Origin: Kiritimatiellia bacterium
GTDB taxonomy: Bacteria; Verrucomicrobiota; Kiritimatiellia; RFP12; UBA1067
DNA length: 26,014 nt
NCBI GenBank assembly: GCA_017405115.1
Contig: JAFRBA010000075.1
Location: 1 to 26,014 of the forward strand
Direction: 5' to 3'
Position numbers and translations under genes: made by a program. The notes beneath the pieces were generated by a model. The model was not told where the DNA came from and made no database searches. It was given only the letters and a program-made list of their open reading frames with translations. Of this stretch, positions 6,759 to 15,185 are shown piece after piece. How positions within the stretch are numbered: position 1 is the first letter of the stretch; every line of letters begins with the position of its first letter.

Positions 6759-7901
6759 CTACGCGAAAAGCAGATAGGAGGTACTCCTTCCCGAAGACTC
6801 AAGCTTGGACCGCTTTGCAGAGGTCGTTGATTTGCGTATGACGAGCGGGGCGTCAAGAAGAATTTGGCGCGGTGGAATAGAGGGAGTGCGGATCCGCTCG
6901 ATTAGGGCTGTCACTGCGGCGCGGCCTATTTCGCGGCAGGGCTGGCGAATCGTGGTAAGCGGAGGATTGGAAAGTGCCGCAAGACGCACGTCGTCCACTC
7001 CGGCGACCAAGCAGTCGCGCGGGACTTTGATCTTCAAGGAAGAGAGACGTTTCAGCAGCGAGATTGCCGTGATGTCGTTTCCGCAGATGATGGCGTCCGG
7101 AGGGTTCCGCGAAGCGAACAGACGGCGTAATGTCTTCATGTCATCACAATCGGCGATGCACACGTTTGAGGATGTCCAGGAAAGGCCGGCGTCGAGGACG
7201 GATAGTTTTACGCCCTGCACGCGCATCTTGATTGTCGGAGCCGAGCACGGCAACGCGCAGAAGCAGATACGTCTTGCGCCCTGTTTGAGCATATGGCAGG
7301 CAAGACGATAGCCTATCTGCACGTTGTCGAGGCCGATTACATCAAATTCGCTTCTATTTGGCGGTTCCACAATGTCTCTGTCGAGAAGCACGACGGGAAT
7401 GTGGTTTGCTGAAAGAATCATGATTATTTCCCGTGATACGCTTTCTGGGTCGTTCGTGCGCTCGATCGGCTCCAGAAAAACGCCAGCTACATGCTGCTCG
7501 ACGTATTCATGCGCCAGCGCAATTGCGCGGCTTTCTCTGATTTTCGGATCTGGCGAAGAAGAAGAGCCGAACAGGAGCGAGTAGCCGTTTTCACGGGCGG
7601 CTTCTGAAATCGCCGCGCAGATTGGAGGGGATATCTCGCCACCTGCAATGCTGGGGATTATCAACCCGAGACGTCCTGTCATGTTTCGCGCCGTTGTGCT
7701 GAGGAACGTTCCTGCACCGTTTCGTGTTTCGATGAAACCGCTTTCTTTCAAACGTGAAAGCGCGAGGCGCAGGGTGTTCCGTGAAGTCTTAAAGCGTCGC
7801 CTAAGACTCTCTTCGCTAGGAAATTTCTCTTGTTCTGCGAACTTTCCGTCAAGAATCTCTTGCCGCAGCGTCTCAAATATTGTCTGTTGCATGCTTTCCA
7901 T
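6759..7901 (-). CDS. GntR-HTH / LacI-sensor hybrid transcription regulator (AraR-like)
   Basis: This 380-aa protein has an N-terminal GntR-type winged helix at 1-68 (F-P-S-E-E-S-L-R-R-R-F, then S-R-N-T-L-R-L-A-L-S-R-L and G-x-G-T-F-L-S). A periplasmic-binding-protein-like sugar sensor follows from about 76 (G-R-L-G-L-I-I-P-S) to 355, with P-D-A-I-I-C-G-N-D and the hallmark L-T-T-I-R-Q-P. This is the architecture of Bacillus AraR, whose operator centre GTACGTAC resembles the repeated GTACATAC palindrome found here. It lies divergent to an ATPase remnant and ahead of a glycosidase operon, so it is the likely sugar-responsive regulator. TATAAT ends seven bases before the first ATG, so the mRNA should be leaderless, which supports this start over the Met at residue 4. 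Confidence 0.9.
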   Translation of the reverse strand: MESMQQTIFETLRQEILDGKFAEQEKFPSEESLRRRFKTSRNTLRLALSRLKESGFIETRNGAGTFLSTTARNMTGRLGLIIPSIAGGEISPPICAAISEAARENGYSLLFGSSSSPDPKIRESRAIALAHEYVEQHVAGVFLEPIERTNDPESVSREIIMILSANHIPVVLLDRDIVEPPNRSEFDVIGLDNVQIGYRLACHMLKQGARRICFCALPCSAPTIKMRVQGVKLSVLDAGLSWTSSNVCIADCDDMKTLRRLFASRNPPDAIICGNDITAISLLKRLSSLKIKVPRDCLVAGVDDVRLAALSNPPLTTIRQPCREIGRAAVTALIERIRTPSIPPRQILLDAPLVIRKSTTSAKRSKLESSGRSTSYLLFA

Positions 7902-7908
7902 GCCTTGA

Positions 7909-7914
7909 ATTATA
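7909..7914 (-). promoter_or_regulatory. Extended -10 of the regulator gene
   Basis: On the minus strand TGATATAAT ends seven bases before the ATG at 7901, giving a 0-1 nt leader. There is no recognisable -35 (CGATGT at 17-bp spacing), as would fit a promoter needing an activator. Confidence 0.65.
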
Positions 7915-7951
7915 TCATATTATGCGAAGGGACATCGCGCACTCATCGACT

Positions 7952-7969
7952 AAGCGGTACATACGGCTT
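7952..7969. promoter_or_regulatory. Palindromic operator candidate, site 1
   Basis: AAGCGGTA-CA-TACGGCTT is an 18-bp palindrome with one mismatch between halves. It is identical to the site at 9431-9448 and nearly identical to that at 17591-17608. Its centre lies about 58-59 bp upstream of the predicted start of the regulator mRNA. It could also influence the divergent ATPase gene. Confidence 0.7.
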
Positions 7970-8022
7970 TCAAGAAGGTAGCCAGATAAACGGTAGGGTG
8001 GTACTTGATAGCAAAGATTTGA

Positions 8023-8028
8023 GATAAT
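8023..8028 (+). promoter_or_regulatory. Possible extended -10 for the DUF234 ATPase gene
   Basis: TGAGATAAT contains a five-of-six -10 hexamer with TGn. Transcription would begin near 8035, exactly where the 15-bp direct repeats start. No convincing -35 is visible. Confidence 0.4.
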
Positions 8029-8034
8029 ATGCGC

Positions 8035-8079
8035 GTTTTCAAAACTGCCGTTTTCAAAACGGTCGTTTCCAAAAGGAGG
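8035..8079 (+). repeat. Three direct repeats, 15-bp period, in the ATPase leader
   Basis: GTTTTCAAAAC at 8035 and 8050 and GTTTCCAAAAG at 8065 are spaced exactly 15 bp. Each unit is itself palindromic around a central C, and the second extends to CCGTTTTCAAAACGG. They fill the 5' leader up to the ribosome binding site (GGAGG, 8075-8079), so binding or folding here could control translation. Confidence 0.65.
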
Positions 8080-8084
8080 AGAAG

Positions 8085-9410
8085 ATGAAGTTTGTTGGAA
8101 GAGAAGAAGAAGTGGAAATGCTTCGCAAGTGGAGGGATGTTTCCGCCGAAGAGGCGCAGTTTGTCGTCATTACAGGGCGTCGGCGTGTCGGCAAGACGGC
8201 GCTTTTACGCAACGCGCTTGACGATGGAGTGATTCCGTATGTTCATCTGCCAATTACTCGGCAAAGCGAGAGGATGCTTTGTCGGGAACTTCAGGTGGAA
8301 GTGGAGCAGATTCTCAATCTTGGAATTCTCGGCACATGCGAGACATTTTTGGAGTTGTTTCGAATAATCATGAAGGCGTCGCAGACGAGCCGGTTTACCG
8401 TTGTCCTCGACGAGTTTTAGGAGTTTGACAGGATCAACAATGCCGTATTCAGCCAAGTCGCCGCAGTCTGGGATGAATATCATGTATCATCGAAAATCAA
8501 CCTTGTGGTGTGCGGAAGCATAAACAGATTGATGAACAAGATATTCTTCAACGACGGGGAACCGCTGTATGGACGCAACACGGCGAGTTTTACGCTCAAG
8601 CCGTTCAAGGTCTCCCTGCTGAAGCAGATACTGTCCGAGTTGAAGCCCAACTATACGCCGGAAGACCTGCTTGCCCTTTGGACGGTGACGGGCGGCGTGG
8701 CACGTTATGTTAATATGATGACAGGCGCCAAGGCACTTACCAGGAAGCAGATGGTCAACGCCATCTTCTCGCCGGGTTCGTCGTATCTGCCAGAGGGTCG
8801 TGCCATCCTAGCCGAGGAGTTCGGTCCGGACTACGGCATCTACTTCACGATTCTCTCGGCCATAGCCTCTGGAGCGACGACGACTGCGGAACTGAAGAAT
8901 CTGACAGGGGTGGACGTCAATGGCTATCTTACCAAGCTTGAAGAGCAGTATCAACTGGTGTCGAAGAAGCAGCCCGTCTTCGGCAAACCGACGGGCAAGA
9001 ACTGCCATTACCAGATCGACGACTGCTTTTTCCGATTCTGGTTCCGCTTTGTGTTCAGGTACAGGGGCTACATCTAGCTTGAGCGGTACGACCAGCTGCG
9101 CGAAATTGCACTGCGGGATTTCGATGTGTTCAGCGGCTACGCGCTCGAGCGATACTTCCACTGGAAGTTCGCCGAGACGACGTCATATGCCAAGATGGGG
9201 GCGTGGTGGGATCGCAAGGGCGCCGAGGAGATCGACCTCGTGTGCGAAGACGAGCTTGGCGGTGAGATCGCGTTCTATGCGATCAAGCGCGATCCAGAGC
9301 GTTTCAGCGACGCGAAGCTACAGGCGAAGATAGAGGCGTTCTTCAGCAAGAATCCCGAAAAGCGCAGTCTCAGGCACAAGTCCGGCCTGCTCTCGCTCGC
9401 AGACATGTAG
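8085..9410 (+). pseudogene. AAA ATPase with DUF234 C-terminus, interrupted by two in-frame TAG codons
   Basis: One reading frame of 441 codons encodes a complete archaeal-type ATPase. Walker A G-R-R-R-V-G-K-T lies at 31-38. Walker B V-V-L-D-E-F at 106-111 is followed directly by TAG (8418-8420), where relatives have Gln in D-E-F-Q-E-F. A winged-helix middle follows. A second TAG (9075-9077, codon 331) precedes L-E-R-Y-D-Q-L. The end is a DUF234 nuclease-like domain (G-A-W-W-D-R-K-G-A-E-E-I-D-L-V, then A-I-K-R in place of the usual E-x-K). No other stops or frameshifts occur. Each TAG is one C-to-T step from CAG, so decay is probably recent, or readthrough occurs. AGGAGGAG precedes the ATG. 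Confidence 0.8.
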
Positions 9411-9430
9411 CGTCCGCGCCACAATCCCCC

Positions 9431-9448
9431 AAGCGGTACATACGGCTT
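9431..9448. promoter_or_regulatory. Palindromic operator candidate, site 2
   Basis: AAGCGGTACATACGGCTT, identical to site 1. It begins 56 bp before the -10 hexamer of the GH39 operon, the same distance as site 3 from the GH92 -10. The centre is near -59.5. Confidence 0.72.
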
Positions 9449-9486
9449 TTTGAGGCCGATGTGGAAATCATGTCCATGAGATATGG

Positions 9487-9492
9487 TATGAT
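9487..9492 (+). promoter_or_regulatory. Extended -10 of the glycosidase operon
   Basis: TGGTATGAT, with no recognisable -35 at 17-bp spacing (GAAATC). The predicted start near 9499 leaves a leader of only six bases before the ATG at 9505, so no Shine-Dalgarno is possible. Confidence 0.6.
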
Positions 9493-9504
9493 ATTCACGC
9501 CGAA

Positions 9505-10935
9505 ATGAAAGACAAGGTCATGAGGGGTCGTATTTTCAAAGAACGTCGTGTCGCGTTCGTGGTGTTCGCGTTCGCGTCAATGGCGTCATATGTGGCATGT
9601 GCCGCTGAGTTGACTGTTGAATTCGCCGAAGGTATCGGTTCTGTCAAGCCCGTCCATTCGGTTGGGCAAGGACCATTGCTGGGCAAGTCGGATTTTTCCA
9701 TGTTTAGATATCTGAACGAGGCGGGTGTGCCGTATGCGCGGCTGCACGATGTTGGCGGTGCGTTCGGCGGCAACTTGTTCGTTGACATTCCAAACTTGTT
9801 CCGCGACTTTGGCGCGGACGAGAACGATCCGGCGAATTACGATTTCGCCTTTACCGATCTCTACTTAAAGGCGCTTGTGGACAACGGAGTTGAGCCGTAT
9901 TTTCGCCTTGGAGTGACGATTGAGGTGTTTGCTCGCACTGTCAAGGCGTACCGTATATTTCCGCCGAAGGACTTTGCGAAGTGGGCGAGAATCTGCGAAC
10001 ACGTCATTAGACACTATACAGAGGGTTGGGCTGACGGTTATAGATGGAAGATCGCCTATTGGGAAATATGGAACGAGGCAGATGACTTTCCCGACAACCG
10101 CAACGCCATGTGGCGCGGCACTTGGCGGCAGTTCTGCGAATTTTACGAGGTTGCGTCGAAGCATCTCAAGTCCAAGTTCCCCCATCTCAATATTGGCGGC
10201 TACGGAAAATGTACTGCGCACAACGTGACGTTCGAGATGAAGGGCGAGAGCGTTCCCGAGGAGGAGGCGTACAGGCACAGGTGCTTTGTGGAATTCTGCG
10301 ACTTCATAAAGGAGCGGAGTTGTCCACTTGATTTCTTTTCGTTCCACGGCTATATCACGCCGGATCTCGTAAAGTCGCACACGGACTATCATCGGGAACT
10401 CCTTCGCAAGGCGGGATATGGGAATGTTGAACTACATCTGAACGAGTGGCTGTGCGGCGATACAAGCGGAGCGTTCTGGAAACGAGCGTCGCTGGCCTCT
10501 GGCATAGCTGCTTTTATAGTTGCTGCGCAAATAACCGATGGGCTTGATATGGCAAATATATACGATGCCAGATGTGATGCGATGAGTCGTTACGCTCCGC
10601 TCTTTGATCCGATCGAGAGAAAGCCAGGCAAGGCATTTTATGCGCTGAAATACTTCAATGTGCTCTATCGGTTGGGCACTGCGGTGAAGTGCAGCGTCGC
10701 GGGCGGACAGGGCGTGGACGGTCTATGGGCTTCGGCGGCGAGAGGCGAGAAGGGCGCGGCAGTTTTTGTCATTAACGATTCCCAGAACGCTCGTAAGGTG
10801 ACGGTCGATTTCGGTTCGAGGAAGGCGTTGGCTTGTCGCCTCACGGATGCTGAGAGAACTGACGTCGAAATCGAATGTCCGCAGGGCTGCGTGCTGATGC
10901 CTGCGCATTCGTTCGCCCTATTGCATTTTGACTGA
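9505..10935 (+). CDS. Secreted GH39-like glycoside hydrolase (clan GH-A)
   Basis: A 476-aa protein. A basic start followed by a hydrophobic stretch and A-C-A near 30-33 forms a signal peptide (about 1-33), so the enzyme acts outside the cytoplasm. The (beta/alpha)8 barrel carries A-Y-W-E-I-W-N-E (E191, expected acid/base) and V-E-L-H-L-N-E-W (E314, expected nucleophile). The spacing and motifs fit GH39 (beta-xylosidase or iduronidase-like), and R-L-H-D-V-G-G-A-F-G near 79-88 is also typical. The sugar specificity is not readable. A C-terminal beta-sandwich (about 390-476) completes the family layout. It is the first gene of the operon behind operator site 2. Confidence 0.8.
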   Translation: MKDKVMRGRIFKERRVAFVVFAFASMASYVACAAELTVEFAEGIGSVKPVHSVGQGPLLGKSDFSMFRYLNEAGVPYARLHDVGGAFGGNLFVDIPNLFRDFGADENDPANYDFAFTDLYLKALVDNGVEPYFRLGVTIEVFARTVKAYRIFPPKDFAKWARICEHVIRHYTEGWADGYRWKIAYWEIWNEADDFPDNRNAMWRGTWRQFCEFYEVASKHLKSKFPHLNIGGYGKCTAHNVTFEMKGESVPEEEAYRHRCFVEFCDFIKERSCPLDFFSFHGYITPDLVKSHTDYHRELLRKAGYGNVELHLNEWLCGDTSGAFWKRASLASGIAAFIVAAQITDGLDMANIYDARCDAMSRYAPLFDPIERKPGKAFYALKYFNVLYRLGTAVKCSVAGGQGVDGLWASAARGEKGAAVFVINDSQNARKVTVDFGSRKALACRLTDAERTDVEIECPQGCVLMPAHSFALLHFD

Positions 10936-10955
10936 AATAGCAAGGAGAGTCTCAG

Positions 10956-12053
10956 ATGAAGTTCAAACTTTTCGCTGTTGCAGTGCTTTGCGGAATTGCC
11001 GTGCAAACATATATTGCACCGGCTGCAGAGTGTTCCGGTCTGGCGGACGTTTCGCTTTCTGCCTTTTCGCGCAAGGCAGGCGAGTCGGATGACGCACCTC
11101 GTCTTCAACGAGCCATAGGCTCCGCTCCAAACGGAGTAGTGTCCGTCCCTGCCGGCATCTACGAAATCGGCTCAATGGTGTACATGACAAACAGATGTTC
11201 GCTTTTGATGCACAAGAACGCGATTCTTAAAGCTGTCAGGCAGATGGAATATGTGTTGAACATCGGCTTTGCAAAGAGCTGGGACAATTATGCCAGGTAT
11301 TTCGACTTTGGTTGTTTCGTCAAGGGTGGACGTGTGGACGGAAACGGACTTGCGAACTGCGTCCGCGTGGCGAATTTCTTCCACTACACCATGCGGGATA
11401 TACAGTTCCACAACGGCGTGAAGTATGGCCTGCATGTGCGCGGCGGATGCGAACTCATTGCCGACAACCTATATTTCGTCTGCAATAAGCGGGGGTTGGC
11501 GGGAAACACCGCCCTGTACGTGTGGGGCAGCGACAGCCATTACACAGACATTGTGATTGTCGATTGGACGGTTGGCGTGCATGTTCCATACGGAAGCTCC
11601 AACCGATTCACCAGATGTCACGTGTGGGGCGGGTGCGTTCCACCTGCGAAGGACGGCGAACTGCCGGAGATGCTGAAGGACTCCGTTTGTTTCTGGCTTG
11701 GGGAGAAAGGCGCGTCCAACATCCTCAGGGACTGCTATGCAGACACGGGCGTCACGGGATACCTCTGCGAGGGTTGGGAACAGCGCCTGTTCAGCTGTTC
11801 CTATTTCTGGAACGCAAGAGTGCGCGGCGCGGCAGACGCCAATGCCGTGGCGTTCAAGATTCCGTCGGGCTCCGCAATAGTGGATGCCGGTCATGTGTGC
11901 AAAACCGTTTCCGGGCTTAAGATACACGAAGGGAACGGTCATGTGACATGGAGCAGGATGATCTACAACGGCCCAAAACTTGACGCGGCCCAGGATGATT
12001 TGCCCGGAAGGGTTCGGTTCGGCGAAACCCGCAACATAGATCTTGCAAAGTAA
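10956..12053 (+). CDS. Secreted right-handed beta-helix protein (pectate lyase superfamily)
   Basis: A 365-aa protein with a clear signal peptide (M-K-F-K-L-F-A-V-A-V-L-C-G..., cleavage near A-P-A-A). Residues 36-70 contain D-D-A-P-R-L-Q-R-A-I and G-V-V-S-V-P-A-G-I-Y, the N-terminal signature of pectate_lyase_3/pectin-lyase-fold proteins. Successive short strands follow, such as G-G-R-V-D-G-N-G, that build the helix. Catalytic residues cannot be pinned down, so it could be a lyase, a hydrolase, or an inactive binding protein. It has many cysteines. AAGGAG lies before the ATG, 20 bp after the GH39 gene, in the same operon. Confidence 0.75.
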   Translation: MKFKLFAVAVLCGIAVQTYIAPAAECSGLADVSLSAFSRKAGESDDAPRLQRAIGSAPNGVVSVPAGIYEIGSMVYMTNRCSLLMHKNAILKAVRQMEYVLNIGFAKSWDNYARYFDFGCFVKGGRVDGNGLANCVRVANFFHYTMRDIQFHNGVKYGLHVRGGCELIADNLYFVCNKRGLAGNTALYVWGSDSHYTDIVIVDWTVGVHVPYGSSNRFTRCHVWGGCVPPAKDGELPEMLKDSVCFWLGEKGASNILRDCYADTGVTGYLCEGWEQRLFSCSYFWNARVRGAADANAVAFKIPSGSAIVDAGHVCKTVSGLKIHEGNGHVTWSRMIYNGPKLDAAQDDLPGRVRFGETRNIDLAK

Positions 12054-12079
12054 AATCGATCAACAAAAGGAGAAACAGC

Positions 12080-15000
12080 ATGCAATACGAACACAGAAAT
12101 GCAATGACGTGCATCACGGCGTTTGCGGCGTGTGTCGCAATGTCCGTCAGTGCGGCGAACGTGGCGACCTGCACATGGTCTGGCCCTGCATCGGGTGGAA
12201 ACTGGATGAATGCCGCGAATTGGACGATTGTGCGCGCGTCAGGCAGCGAATCTCTGACAGACGAGCAGGTCCTTGATTCGTTCTGCTCGTGGAACTTGAA
12301 CGCACTCTCGGACGGAGCGGTGGTGACGAACACGTCGTCCTCGCTAAAGATCGGCGGCATCACCTTCAATGCCACGAACCGCGGGCGGATAACGCTGGAC
12401 GACACGGATGGCGCGTCTTTCAAATTCGGCCCGGACACATGGATTTCAGTTGCCGCAGGGAATACAATAATATGCCGCATGCGTCAACCGGACAATACGG
12501 AGGAATATTCTGGAAACGACCGAAGGGTTGCCACTTCCGGCGATGGAACCTTTGAGTTTCGCCCCAATGGAGCGTATGCTACGCGCTCGCGCGACTACCA
12601 GCCGTGCGGCGGTACGACTATGCGGCTTTGTTCAAACATGAACCTGCAGACTTCATGGTTTACGCCATGGAACACTTCTGTCGTTGCCGTCGAAGGTGAT
12701 GTCAAGGTAGGACGGCTCAACGGCGGCGACACTGGAACGACCCTTCGCCTTGAGGGTGGATTGCTGCGGTTGACGAGCGCCGATCAAGTTGCATCCCAAG
12801 CCGCTGTGAACATGAAGATGCCCACGCGTGGAACAGGCTCGATAATTATGTCCGGCGGACAGGACTACAACTGGACGGGCGCACTTGACTATACCGGCCT
12901 TTTTTCTGTCCTGAACGGTCGTGCGTCGTTCAGTGCTGGGGTGAGCGCGCCAACAAGCGTTGAGATGCGCGTGGATGGTGGCGGCGAGATTGCATTCGCT
13001 GCTCCGCAGACGCTGGGCATAGTATCCGGCGACAGCCCAGCCGGACGTATCAGCGTCGCGTCCGGCGGAACATTGACCGTCTCTGGAACCAATGCTGCCG
13101 CGTCCTCGCGCTTTGAGGGCGCAGTTTCCGGCGTCGGTGATTTCGTGAAGTCCGGCTCCAGTTACGACTTGACGCTTGCAGGAGCGAACTCATGGACGGG
13201 CGATGCGCTGGTAAATGCTGGAACGCTCTGCATAAGACGTCCGGAGACGCGTCCCGGACTTGTTGCGCAATGGACGTTTGACGATTCTGCGAGCCTTGGT
13301 GCAGACAGCGGCCCCACTGGCATTGCGCTTGAATTTCCGAGCGGTAATGGTGGACAGGTTTCGGATGGCGTTGGCGGACGCCCAGGTTTGAGGCTATGGT
13401 CGCAACAGTATTTTATTGTTCCGACATTCGCACTCACTGCTGACAATGGATTCTGGAAATACAATTCTGCCGGGTCGATAAGTTTCTGGATGAAGCCAAA
13501 TCTTTCGGACTGCACCACGACCACTTACATCTTCAGGCGTGGGAACTGGTCGGCTCGCAGCATGTTCATGTTGTGGCTCAATGCAAGCACAAGGCAGTTC
13601 AGGCTGTCTGTCGATGAATTCACCAAGACCTCTGACGCATTAAACGTCTATGCTACGGCGGACACAATTAGTGATGGCAAGTGGCATCATGTCGTGTGTT
13701 CCTATGGGGATGGCAAAATCCAGCTGTGGTACGATGGTGCCCTCCTTGGCGAATCTCAATGCGGGATTGTTACAATGGAGAAAGCCAACGCTACTCCATT
13801 AAGTGCGCTTACGTTTGGGACTAGTGAATATGGACATCGACTCGCCGCCAACATGGACGATGTCTGTGTATGGAACCATGCTCTTTCGGAATCGGAGGTG
13901 TTGCGCGAATATTCGCTGCTTGGCGAGGCGACCTTCCAGCGGGAGACGCTGCCCGCCCCTGTCGCGCACTGGAAATTCGACGACGACGCTAACCCTGGCA
14001 AGAACGAAATGGGAAGCGGCGATCTTGTCGCCAACTCGCCGGCATCCTCGACAGCGACCTTGTCATCTTCCTATTCGCCGTTCGGCAAGATGCTCCTTGG
14101 CTCAGCGATGCGGATGGCAGACAATTCTCTCCCGCAGGGGACGCCTATTGGCACGAGTCCGTTTTCTTTGTCTGTGCGTGCGATGCCTGTTCGGTCGGAT
14201 AGTGGTTTGCCTATCGTTTACTTGGGTACGGACAACTGGGCCCAAAGGTTCTACATAAGCTATGGCGGCACTCCGCGAACGCTTAATGCGCAAGTGCACA
14301 ACGGCGCAAACGAGTACAACCTCAAGGCGGATATATCTGACTGTAATCGCACGATGGACTGCAATTGGATTAACTGGACCGTGACCTACAATCCAAAGTC
14401 GCATGTCATGCGCCTTTATCGCGATGGAATTCTTGTGAAGAAGAACAACGACGTCTGGTGCGATCTGCCGTCATCTGGAAATGTATATGTAAACTGGCAA
14501 CCTGGCCTGGGAGGGCAGAAGGCAAACAACTACATAGACGACTTGCGGATATACAACTGTGAGCTGACCCCGTATGAGGTGAAGGCGCTCGCCAGGTCGT
14601 TCGAGACGGGCGGACAGAAGCAGGTCCTTCCGGTCGGTTCCACGGTTGCAGTCTCTAGCGGTGCCGCGTTTGCCGTAGAGGGCTCGCATATCACAACAAA
14701 TGCAATGTCGGGAGCGGGCGATGTTGTGCTAAGGAACGGCGCACGTTTCTGTGCCACGGACTGGAGCGGATTCACGGGAAGTGTCACTGGCAGTGGCGAG
14801 CTGGTTGTCGCACGTGGTTGCCAAGGCCCGATCTCCGCCCAAGTGTCTGTTCCTGTTTCGTTTCAGGATGGAGTTATATCCGTCTCGGCCGCGAACCTGA
14901 CACAGCCGATGGTCAGGACCTCGGGCAAGGTGTATCTGCGCGACGCCATGCGCGTCGAACTCTCCCCCAGCGCCAGACTCGATGACGTGTCCGGCCATAC

Positions 15001-15172
15001 GTACAAGCTGGCTGAATGCTCGGGCGTCATCGGTGCGCCCGACTCGTCCGGTTTGACCATCGATTCAAGGTACTCCGCCTGGGACCCGGCGCCGAAGGCG
15101 ACGCTCAGGTTCAACAACGGGCTGCTGACGCTCCGCGTGTCGAGCGTCGGAACGGTCATAAAGTTCAGATGA
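12080..15172 (+). CDS. Large secreted protein with autotransporter-type repeats and two LamG domains
   Basis: A 1030-aa protein. After a signal peptide (cleavage near S-V-S-A/A-N), residues 30-390 are beta-rich with T-W-S-G-P-A-S-G-G-N-W and an autotransporter-associated strand motif (L-V-N-A-G-T-L). Two LamG/concanavalin-like jelly rolls follow, about 391-612 (V-A-Q-W-T-F-D-D to M-D-D-V-C-V-W-N) and 625-840 (V-A-H-W-K-F-D-D to I-D-D-L-R-I-Y-N). The tail has more strand repeats but no recognisable outer-membrane barrel or PEP-CTERM anchor. It is probably a surface or secreted carbohydrate-binding scaffold for the co-transcribed enzymes. AAAAGGAG precedes the ATG, 26 bp after the previous gene. 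Confidence 0.8.
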   Translation: MQYEHRNAMTCITAFAACVAMSVSAANVATCTWSGPASGGNWMNAANWTIVRASGSESLTDEQVLDSFCSWNLNALSDGAVVTNTSSSLKIGGITFNATNRGRITLDDTDGASFKFGPDTWISVAAGNTIICRMRQPDNTEEYSGNDRRVATSGDGTFEFRPNGAYATRSRDYQPCGGTTMRLCSNMNLQTSWFTPWNTSVVAVEGDVKVGRLNGGDTGTTLRLEGGLLRLTSADQVASQAAVNMKMPTRGTGSIIMSGGQDYNWTGALDYTGLFSVLNGRASFSAGVSAPTSVEMRVDGGGEIAFAAPQTLGIVSGDSPAGRISVASGGTLTVSGTNAAASSRFEGAVSGVGDFVKSGSSYDLTLAGANSWTGDALVNAGTLCIRRPETRPGLVAQWTFDDSASLGADSGPTGIALEFPSGNGGQVSDGVGGRPGLRLWSQQYFIVPTFALTADNGFWKYNSAGSISFWMKPNLSDCTTTTYIFRRGNWSARSMFMLWLNASTRQFRLSVDEFTKTSDALNVYATADTISDGKWHHVVCSYGDGKIQLWYDGALLGESQCGIVTMEKANATPLSALTFGTSEYGHRLAANMDDVCVWNHALSESEVLREYSLLGEATFQRETLPAPVAHWKFDDDANPGKNEMGSGDLVANSPASSTATLSSSYSPFGKMLLGSAMRMADNSLPQGTPIGTSPFSLSVRAMPVRSDSGLPIVYLGTDNWAQRFYISYGGTPRTLNAQVHNGANEYNLKADISDCNRTMDCNWINWTVTYNPKSHVMRLYRDGILVKKNNDVWCDLPSSGNVYVNWQPGLGGQKANNYIDDLRIYNCELTPYEVKALARSFETGGQKQVLPVGSTVAVSSGAAFAVEGSHITTNAMSGAGDVVLRNGARFCATDWSGFTGSVTGSGELVVARGCQGPISAQVSVPVSFQDGVISVSAANLTQPMVRTSGKVYLRDAMRVELSPSARLDDVSGHTYKLAECSGVIGAPDSSGLTIDSRYSAWDPAPKATLRFNNGLLTLRVSSVGTVIKFR

Positions 15173-15185
15173 CGACAGGCCCGGC

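Noticed and set aside
8418..9077. Possible reassignment of TAG as a sense codon
   Set aside because: Several intact genes end at TAG directly (KTSC, both ATPase genes, the regulator, GH92, the 24154 gene), so TAG is a working stop here.
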